6,113 nt of DNA from Crocinitomicaceae bacterium (GTDB lineage Bacteria; Bacteroidota; Bacteroidia; Flavobacteriales_D; Crocinitomicaceae), in NCBI GenBank assembly GCA_011522905.1, contig WTIB01000072.1, positions 1-6,113 of the forward strand, written 5' to 3'. Of this stretch, positions 1 through 5,345 are shown one piece after another (the stretch's first letter is position 1; each line of letters opens with the position of its first letter). The position numbers and the translations under genes are program-made. The notes beneath the pieces are model-generated. The model worked only from the letters and a program-made list of their open reading frames with translations, was not told the origin of the DNA and ran no database searches.

Positions 1-1
1 A

Positions 2-301
2 TTGAATGAATTTAAAGGTGTCTTGTTGGCTTCTGAGGAAAGAAGCAATATGGATTTTAAAGATCTTCTTTTGCGTTTTATTGAAATCGACGGGGAAAGA
101 AAGTTTTTCTATAACTGTTGGTTTAGTTATTCTAGCCGTGAATCAAAATATGTTTTTAATGAATGCTTTTCGATAAATCAAGAATCAACGCAGGGGTATC
201 AATTTGATGTATATTCCTCAAAAGAAGCAACAGAAAGGAATAAAGTTCAAACGAATAGGGAAGTAAAGGAGATTCTAAAGGATTATGGGTATTTTCTTTA
301 A
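2..301 (+). CDS. Hypothetical protein, probably the C-terminal part of a gene entering from the left edge
   Basis: I do not recognise this protein. The frame is open to the left edge, and the first possible start seen (TTG at 2) lies one base from that edge, so the gene may begin outside the window. An alternative start is the ATG at 50, which follows the purine-rich stretch GAGGAAAGAAG at 36-46 and would give an 83-residue protein. The visible 99 residues are mixed charged and aromatic (FFYNCWF near residues 36-42), with no signal peptide, membrane segment or known motif. It is the only plus-strand gene here. Its TAA (299-301) overlaps the stop of the convergent TIGR02757 gene. That tidy junction and the lack of a real gene on the opposite strand favour true coding, but function is unknown. 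Confidence 0.5.
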   Translation: MNEFKGVLLASEERSNMDFKDLLLRFIEIDGERKFFYNCWFSYSSRESKYVFNECFSINQESTQGYQFDVYSSKEATERNKVQTNREVKEILKDYGYFL

Positions 302-1050
302 ATTTCTTTATTCACTCCAATTCCAAATAATGCAAAATCATATTTTCCTGGATCTAAGGGGTCAAATTTCCTAAGCTTACTTATAAGCTCCTCATTGGTT
401 TTCCAGTCGTTTTGTTTTCGTTTGATTAATCGAAGCTTACGTGCAATATTACCTGTATGTACATCTAGAGGAATGTACAATTCACTGCTGCCTATGCTTT
501 TCCAAATGCCAAAGTCAACACCATTTTTTGAATCTCTCACCATCCAACGCAGAAACATGATCATTCTTTTGCATGCGGAGTTTTTACTCGGATTTGATAG
601 GTGTTTTTCACTTCTTACAGAATGCTCTACAGACAAGAATTGGGTTCGGAAATTCATAATTCTGTTGTAAATTGTAGCTTCTTGTTTAGGGTATAGTTGG
701 AATGATTTTTCTAATCCGCCATTATTATATATTTCCTGTAAGCTACGGCAGAAAAAATCAAAATCATCTGAGTTGAAAGTTCTGTGAACAAAGTGAATAT
801 TATTGGACTCATATTCCATAATGAATTGGTAAGGAGAATCACCCCAAATACGCATCAGCTTCTCTCCACTTTTAATAATACTTAAACGATTTCCCCAAGC
901 TATTGTCGCAATAAAAAATGCACAAATTTCAATATCTTCCTTTCTTTGATATTGGTGAGGTATTTTTATGGGGTCATTGGTGATAAAGTCAATGTTTTCA
1001 TATTGGCTCGCCTTAAAATCTAAATATTCTTTAAGTTCTTTATTGTTCAA
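298..1050 (-). CDS. TIGR02757 family protein (DUF2400), HhH-GPD-like C-terminus
   Basis: A conserved Bacteroidota protein of unproven function, full length at 250 residues. Recognisable family blocks are the N-terminal LKEYLD, the DPIKIPHQY and KEDIEICAFF segment (about residues 26-46), ATIAWGNR (about 49-56), the ACKRMIMFLRWMVR block (about 159-172), IPLDVHTGNIARKL (193-206) and KYDFALFGIGVN (236-247). The LDVHTGNIARKL block resembles the VDTHVxRVxxRL segment of HhH-GPD DNA glycosylases of the Nth/MutY type, whose Asp is catalytic; a nucleic-acid role is therefore an inference. The start is TTG: the family's N-terminal block begins right after it, an in-frame TAA lies two codons upstream, and the next Met is near residue 66. 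The gene begins 3 nt after the stop of the ABC ATPase gene, so it is probably the last gene of the operon. No membrane segment or signal peptide is seen. Confidence 0.9.
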   Translation of the reverse strand: MNNKELKEYLDFKASQYENIDFITNDPIKIPHQYQRKEDIEICAFFIATIAWGNRLSIIKSGEKLMRIWGDSPYQFIMEYESNNIHFVHRTFNSDDFDFFCRSLQEIYNNGGLEKSFQLYPKQEATIYNRIMNFRTQFLSVEHSVRSEKHLSNPSKNSACKRMIMFLRWMVRDSKNGVDFGIWKSIGSSELYIPLDVHTGNIARKLRLIKRKQNDWKTNEELISKLRKFDPLDPGKYDFALFGIGVNKEI

Positions 1051-1053
1051 GGA

Positions 1054-1707
1054 TTAAACGAATTTTCCGTCCACCATAGTTAAGGCACGATCCGCCATGG
1101 CTGAAAGCTCTTTGTTATGAGTAACGAGCACAAAGGTTTGATTAAAATCATCTCTTAATTTGAAAAAGAGTTCGTGAAGGTCACGAGAAGATTGCGTATC
1201 TAAATTCCCCGATGGTTCGTCACCAAAGATTATTTTGGGTTTATTGATTAAAGCCCGGCAGACCGCTGTTCTTTGTTGTTCTCCACCCGAAAGCTCAGAT
1301 GGTTTATGTTGTGCACGGTTTTCAAGTCCAACTTTCATCAGTAGTTCGAGTGCTTGCTCTTTCGCTTCTTTTTTATTTATTCCTTTGATGAGAGCGGGTA
1401 GCATGATGTTTTCACACGCTGTAAATTCAGGTAGAAGCTGATGAAACTGAAAAATAAACCCAAGTGCTGAATTTCTGAAAGAGGAAAGCTCCTTTTCATT
1501 CAATGTAAAAGGATTTGTGCCAGCAATATTTAAGCTTCCCTCACTTGGTTTATCTAGTGTTCCAAGTATTTGTAGAAGTGTAGTTTTTCCAGCACCTGAG
1601 GCTCCAATAATGGAAACAATTTCATTCTGATTAATCTCGAGATCAATTCCCTTCAAAATGGACAAGTCATCATAGGACTTCTGAATATTTTCGGCTTTAA
1701 GGATCAT
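1054..1707 (-). CDS. lolD: LolD-like ABC transporter ATP-binding protein
   Basis: This is the cytoplasmic ATPase subunit of a LolCDE/MacB-type (type VII) ABC system. In this family it powers an inner-membrane permease that releases lipoproteins for transport to the outer membrane. All nucleotide-binding motifs are intact over 217 residues: Walker A GASGAGKTT (35-43), Q-loop FIFQFHQLLPEFT (84-96), signature LSGGEQQRTAVCRAL (139-153), Walker B KIIFGDEP (158-165), D-loop SGNLD (166-170) and H-loop THN with His197. The segment TACENIMLPALIKG after the Q-loop is typical of LolD-like subunits. The ATG overlaps the TGA of ribBA in an ATGA, suggesting translational coupling. No permease gene is in the window, so the partner is encoded elsewhere. 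The lolD assignment rests on overall resemblance; another member of the same subfamily, such as a FtsE- or MacB-like ATPase, is less likely but possible. Confidence 0.9.
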   Translation of the reverse strand: MILKAENIQKSYDDLSILKGIDLEINQNEIVSIIGASGAGKTTLLQILGTLDKPSEGSLNIAGTNPFTLNEKELSSFRNSALGFIFQFHQLLPEFTACENIMLPALIKGINKKEAKEQALELLMKVGLENRAQHKPSELSGGEQQRTAVCRALINKPKIIFGDEPSGNLDTQSSRDLHELFFKLRDDFNQTFVLVTHNKELSAMADRALTMVDGKFV

Positions 1708-2918
1708 TTTTTGAGTTTCAAATTATGGCCCATTTTTTCCTTTTTGGTAGTAAGATATTCTTCGTTGTGTATGTTGCAATTTATTTCAATCGGCACCGTT
1801 TCAGTGATTTCCAATCCATATCCAATTAGTCCTGTTCGCTTTTTTGGATTGTTAGTCATTAACTTCATTTTTGTGATCCCTGTGGATCTCAAAATTTGTG
1901 CTCCAACTCCATAATCCCTTGCATCTCCTTTGAAACCAAGCTTTAGATTTGCGTCTAAGGTATCGTAACCTTCCTCTTGCAGTTTGTATGCTTTCAATTT
2001 ATTAATTAAGCCAATACCACGTCCTTCCTGGTTCATGTATAAAACAACACCTTTACCTGCTTTTTCTATCATTTTCATGGCATCTGCTAGTTGATCTCCA
2101 CAATCGCATCGCAAAGAGCCTAAAATATCTCCTGTGAAACAGGAAGAATGAACTCGAACGAGAACAGACTCATCTGGATCCCATTTTCCTTTGATTATGG
2201 CAAGATGCTCCTCACCAGTTGTCAGCTGTTTGAAAGCTTTTAATTTGAAATCTCCATATTTTGTTGGTAGTTTGATTTCTACCAATTCCTCAATAAGTGT
2301 TTCATGCATCATTCGATACGCAATCAAATCCTCTATTGAAATTATTTTCATATTGAATTTCTTCGCAATATCAATCAATTCAGGTAATCGTGCCATCGAT
2401 CCATCTTCGTTCATGATTTCCACAATAAGTCCTGCTGGCTCGAATCCTGCAAGTCTACTGAGATCAACAGCTGCTTCTGTATGGCCCGCTCTGCGGAGGA
2501 CACCACCTTTTTTAGCTCGTAAAGGAAATATGTGCCCTGGCTTTCCAAGTTCATTTGATTTTGTAGCTGGATCAATCAAAGCTTGAACCGTTTTCGCTCG
2601 ATCAGATGCAGAAATTCCGGTAGTACAACCCTTGCCAATTAAGTCAACAGACACAGTGAAAGGTGTATCAAAATGCGAATTATTAGATTGAACCATCATT
2701 TCAAGACCAAGTTCGTCACATCTTTCCTCAATGAGAGGTGTACAAATGAGTCCTCTTCCATGCGTAGCCATGAAATTGATTAGATCTGGAGTAGCATTTC
2801 TTGCAGCCGTAACGAAGTCTCCCTCATTCTCTCTATCTTCATCATCTACAACGATAATTACCTTGCCGTTTTTTATGTCTTCAAGGGCCTCCTCAATGCT
2901 ATTTAACTCGAATTCCAT
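1704..2918 (-). CDS. ribBA: Bifunctional 3,4-dihydroxy-2-butanone-4-phosphate synthase / GTP cyclohydrolase II
   Basis: This fused enzyme starts both branches of riboflavin synthesis. The RibB half makes dihydroxybutanone phosphate from ribulose 5-phosphate, and the RibA half opens GTP to the pyrimidine precursor. RibB spans about residues 1-205, with the acidic loop VDDEDRENEGD (24-34), THGRGLIC (52-59), TTGISASDRAKT (99-110), PGHIFPLRA (127-135) and HTEAAVDLSRLAG (146-158). RibA spans about 206-404, with the zinc cysteines C260, C271 and C273 in HSSCFTGDILGSLRCDCGDQ, then NQEGRGIGL (296-304), RDYGVGAQILR (334-344) and TNNPKKR (355-361). Both halves look catalytically complete and the 404-residue length is normal for a RibBA. 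The ATG at 2918 puts the acidic loop at the usual distance from the N-terminus. A 39-nt spacer separates it from pepD and contains a palindrome; this is too short for an FMN riboswitch. The end overlaps the next gene by 4 nt. Confidence 0.98.
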   Translation of the reverse strand: MEFELNSIEEALEDIKNGKVIIVVDDEDRENEGDFVTAARNATPDLINFMATHGRGLICTPLIEERCDELGLEMMVQSNNSHFDTPFTVSVDLIGKGCTTGISASDRAKTVQALIDPATKSNELGKPGHIFPLRAKKGGVLRRAGHTEAAVDLSRLAGFEPAGLIVEIMNEDGSMARLPELIDIAKKFNMKIISIEDLIAYRMMHETLIEELVEIKLPTKYGDFKLKAFKQLTTGEEHLAIIKGKWDPDESVLVRVHSSCFTGDILGSLRCDCGDQLADAMKMIEKAGKGVVLYMNQEGRGIGLINKLKAYKLQEEGYDTLDANLKLGFKGDARDYGVGAQILRSTGITKMKLMTNNPKKRTGLIGYGLEITETVPIEINCNIHNEEYLTTKKEKMGHNLKLKK

Positions 2919-2941
2919 ACTTTTCTTTGTATTAAAATTAA

Positions 2942-2955
2942 CTGATTTAAATCAA
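2942..2955. promoter_or_regulatory. FNR-like palindrome in the pepD-ribBA spacer (candidate operator)
   Basis: The 12 bases TGATTTAAATCA (2943-2954) form a perfect inverted repeat, and with flanks the site reads CTGATTTAAATCAA. This matches the enterobacterial FNR consensus TTGAT-N4-ATCAA at nine of ten defined positions. It is centred about 30 nt upstream of the ribBA start, within the only spacer of the operon longer than 3 nt. Crp/Fnr-family regulators occur in Bacteroidota, but whether one binds here is inference. In an AT-rich spacer, a TTTAAA-centred palindrome can arise by chance. Confidence 0.25.
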
Positions 2956-2957
2956 TT

Positions 2958-4412
2958 CTATTGTTCTGGTATTTGCTTTAGTGTCTCCAAGTAAAATTTC
3001 CAAAATTTTTGAACCGACGAAATTTGTACTTTTTCGTCAGGTGAATGTGCGGCTCTAATGTTTGGGCCAAATGATATCATATCGACACCGGGAAGGTGTT
3101 TACCTAAAATACCGCATTCTAATCCAGCATGACATGCTTTCACTTGTGGATTTTCATTGAACATATCTTTGTAAAGCTGCTCCATGATTTCTAAAATTTC
3201 TGAATTAGGATTAGGCTGCCATCCTGGATATTCGCCAGATTGAACTACCTCGCAGCCCATGTTTTCAAAACAACTTTTAATGGTCATCGCTACCTCATCT
3301 CTCGTACTGTCAACACTACTGCGCTGCAGTGATTGTGTAATAAAGCTTCCATTTTTAATTTCAACTCTCGCAAGACTTGATGAGGTTTCTACGAGGCCTT
3401 CAATGTCCGGGCTCATTCTGTATACACCATTGTGCACCGCACATAAGGTGTTCAATATTTTATTAAAATCATTATCCGAAACTGCATCTTCCATTGCAGA
3501 CGTTTCACTGCACTCAATCTGCTGGTGAATTTCAATAGACTTATACTCGGATTTAAAGGTTTCGCACATTCCCTTAAATATGGAATGAAATAATTCTGAA
3601 TCATTTTTCGAAATAGCAATAACACATTGTGATTCCCTGGGAATAGCGTTTCTTAAACCTCCACCATCAAAAGAAATAAGCTGTATCTTCAATTCTTTAG
3701 AAATCGTCCACAATAATCTTGACATCCATTTATTTGCATTACCTCTACCGCTGTCTATATCCATTCCAGAATGCCCACCTAAAAGTCCTTTCACCTTGAT
3801 TTCAAAACATAAGCTATTATGAGCAATTGGTTCTGTTTTGTAACTATATGAGGTGTTTGTATCAATTCCTCCAGCACATCCAATAGATAGCTCGTCGTCA
3901 TCTTCGGTATCTAGGTTTAACAAAATCTGTCCGTCGAGTAATGAGCCATCCATCTCCTTTGCTCCGGTCATTCCTGTTTCTTCATCTATTGTAAAAAAAG
4001 CCTCGAGAGCAGGATGGGCTATATCATTTGATGATAAGGTTGCCATAATTGTGGCAACACCAATTCCGTTATCTGCACCCAAAGTTGTTCCCTCAGCGTC
4101 AATCCAATCTCCTTGAACACGCATACGAATACCCTCAGTCTCAAAATCGAAAACAGTATCGTTGTTTTTTTGGTGTACCATGTCTAGATGAGATTGCAGA
4201 ATCACTTTTTTTCGGTTTTCCAATCCTGGACTTGCCGGTTTCTTTATAATGACATTTCCTGCATTATCCTTAATGGTTTCTAAATTCAAGGATTTTCCAA
4301 AATTCATCATGAATTCTATGACGCGCTCCTCCTTTTTTGAAGGTCTGGGCACTGCATTTAAATCTGCAAAATGATTCCAGAGTTTATTCGGTTCTTGATT
4401 TCTAACTGACAT
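2958..4412 (-). CDS. pepD: Aminoacyl-histidine dipeptidase, M20 family (PepD/peptidase D type)
   Basis: A cytosolic dinuclear zinc dipeptidase that splits unblocked dipeptides, classically Xaa-His such as carnosine, to recycle amino acids. The 484-residue length matches PepD. The metal and catalytic residues of the M20 fold are visible in order: HLDMVHQKN (His75, Asp77), GTTLGADNGIGVA (bridging Asp114), TIDEETGMTGA (Glu144 and Glu145; catalytic base and metal ligand), LNLDTED (Asp168), the lid/dimer-domain motif GGHSGMDID (from about residue 212), GLECGIL (Glu432) and AAHSPDEKV (His456). No signal peptide is present, as expected for a cytosolic enzyme. The ATG lies 2 nt after the menB stop (TAA-AC-ATG), so the two are almost certainly cotranscribed; no Shine-Dalgarno is seen upstream. 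Substrate range cannot be read from the sequence, and it could act as a general dipeptidase. Confidence 0.95.
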   Translation of the reverse strand: MSVRNQEPNKLWNHFADLNAVPRPSKKEERVIEFMMNFGKSLNLETIKDNAGNVIIKKPASPGLENRKKVILQSHLDMVHQKNNDTVFDFETEGIRMRVQGDWIDAEGTTLGADNGIGVATIMATLSSNDIAHPALEAFFTIDEETGMTGAKEMDGSLLDGQILLNLDTEDDDELSIGCAGGIDTNTSYSYKTEPIAHNSLCFEIKVKGLLGGHSGMDIDSGRGNANKWMSRLLWTISKELKIQLISFDGGGLRNAIPRESQCVIAISKNDSELFHSIFKGMCETFKSEYKSIEIHQQIECSETSAMEDAVSDNDFNKILNTLCAVHNGVYRMSPDIEGLVETSSSLARVEIKNGSFITQSLQRSSVDSTRDEVAMTIKSCFENMGCEVVQSGEYPGWQPNPNSEILEIMEQLYKDMFNENPQVKACHAGLECGILGKHLPGVDMISFGPNIRAAHSPDEKVQISSVQKFWKFYLETLKQIPEQ

Positions 4413-4414
4413 GT

Positions 4415-5257
4415 TTAAGGAAATTTAGGATATTGTTTAAAATTAGGTTCTCTTTTTTCGAGGAATGCGTTTCTTCCTTCAACGGCTTCATCAGTCATGT
4501 ACGCGAGCCGAGTTGCTTCCCCTGCGAATACTTGTTGACCAACCAATCCATCATCTATGAGGTTGAAAGCAAATTTGGACATCTTTATGGCAGTTGGACT
4601 TTTTTTAAGAATCTCTTGACCCCAATCAAAAGCTGTTTGTTCTAATTTATCATGTGGGACAACTCTATTTACCATTCCCATTTCAAAAGCTTCTTCCGCT
4701 GAGTAACTAGCACCTAGGAAAAAAATTTCTCGGGCTCGCTTTTGACCTACTTGGCGTGCAAGGTAAGCGGATCCAAAGCCTCCATCAAAACTTGCGACAT
4801 CTACATCAGTTTGCTTAAAAATAGCATGTTCCTTAGAAGCTAAAGTCAAATCACAAACAACATGCAGACTATGTCCGCCTCCCACAGCCCATCCTGGAAC
4901 TACAGCAATTACAACTTTATTCATAAAACGAATTTGTCGTTGCACATCTAAAATGTTGAATTTGCTGACTCCATCAGTTCCTTTGTAACCTCTTGGAGCT
5001 CTAACACGTTGGTCGCCTCCTGAACAAAATGCCCATATGCCGTCTTTTGGAGATGGACCTTCTCCCGAAATTAAAACAACACCAATTTCTTGACTTTCGT
5101 GACAAATGATGAGTGCATCCAACATTTCATCAACTGTTTTTGGACGAAATGCATTTCTTACTTCAGGTCTATTGAATGCTATACGCGCAATACCGTCGCA
5201 ATAGTTAAATGTAATGTCTTCATAGGCTTTGATGGAAGTCCAATTTCTTTCTGACAT
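4415..5257 (-). CDS. menB: 1,4-dihydroxy-2-naphthoyl-CoA synthase, type II active site
   Basis: This crotonase-superfamily enzyme closes the ring of o-succinylbenzoyl-CoA to form 1,4-dihydroxy-2-naphthoyl-CoA in menaquinone synthesis. MenB-specific features across 280 residues are FCSGGDQRVR (77-86), the loop RGYKGTDG with Tyr91, the oxyanion-hole segment PGWAVGGGHSLHVVCD (121-136), QTDVDVASFDGG (149-160) with Ser156 and catalytic Asp158, GQKRAREIFFLG downstream, and the C-terminal AYMTDEAVEGRNAF with Tyr253 and the family's closing Phe/Pro-rich tail. The residue after QT is Asp151. Escherichia coli MenB has Gly here and uses bicarbonate, whereas Mycobacterium tuberculosis MenB has Asp, so this looks like a bicarbonate-independent type II enzyme. 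The ATG at 5257 follows a candidate promoter and no Shine-Dalgarno. It is first in the five-gene run, with pepD 2 nt downstream. The other menaquinone genes are not in the window. Confidence 0.97.
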   Translation of the reverse strand: MSERNWTSIKAYEDITFNYCDGIARIAFNRPEVRNAFRPKTVDEMLDALIICHESQEIGVVLISGEGPSPKDGIWAFCSGGDQRVRAPRGYKGTDGVSKFNILDVQRQIRFMNKVVIAVVPGWAVGGGHSLHVVCDLTLASKEHAIFKQTDVDVASFDGGFGSAYLARQVGQKRAREIFFLGASYSAEEAFEMGMVNRVVPHDKLEQTAFDWGQEILKKSPTAIKMSKFAFNLIDDGLVGQQVFAGEATRLAYMTDEAVEGRNAFLEKREPNFKQYPKFP

Positions 5258-5272
5258 AATCTATCGTTTGTG

Positions 5273-5301
5273 CAAAAGTAACAACATCAGATAAAACGAA
5301 A
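5273..5301 (-). promoter_or_regulatory. Bacteroidota-type promoter candidate upstream of menB
   Basis: Read on the minus strand, TACTTTTG (5280-5273) fits the Bacteroidota -7 element TAnnTTTG exactly. Seventeen bases upstream, TTTC (5301-5298) matches three of four bases of the -33 element TTTG. The -7 element ends 15 nt before the menB ATG, which would give a very short leader of roughly 8-10 nt. This is usual in a phylum that relies little on Shine-Dalgarno sequences. It probably drives menB, pepD, ribBA, lolD and the TIGR02757 gene. The -7 match is strong and the -33 match is weak. Confidence 0.55.
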
Positions 5302-5345
5302 GGTTTAAAATGATTTAAGTTTAATCTGAATTCTTATTTTTTGAT

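Noticed and set aside
2191..2586. A 131-codon open frame on the plus strand inside ribBA
   Set aside because: It lies wholly antisense to a well-conserved RibBA, its protein resembles no family, and it is explained by the codon use of the opposite strand. The other plus-strand frames inside the minus-strand genes were dropped for the same reason.
2919..2957. FMN riboswitch upstream of ribBA
   Set aside because: The spacer is only 39 nt and AT-rich, too short for the FMN aptamer, and none of its conserved G/C-rich segments is seen.
5312..5326. Imperfect inverted repeat GATTTAAGTTTAATC downstream of the GH20-type gene, as a possible terminator
   Set aside because: The stem has no G/C-rich core, contains a T-T mismatch and is not followed by a clear T run on the minus strand. 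It is too weak to call a rho-independent terminator.
5258..5345. Small gene or RNA in the 88-nt spacer before menB
   Set aside because: Only a promoter candidate and a weak inverted repeat are visible; there is no open frame of useful length and no stable structure.
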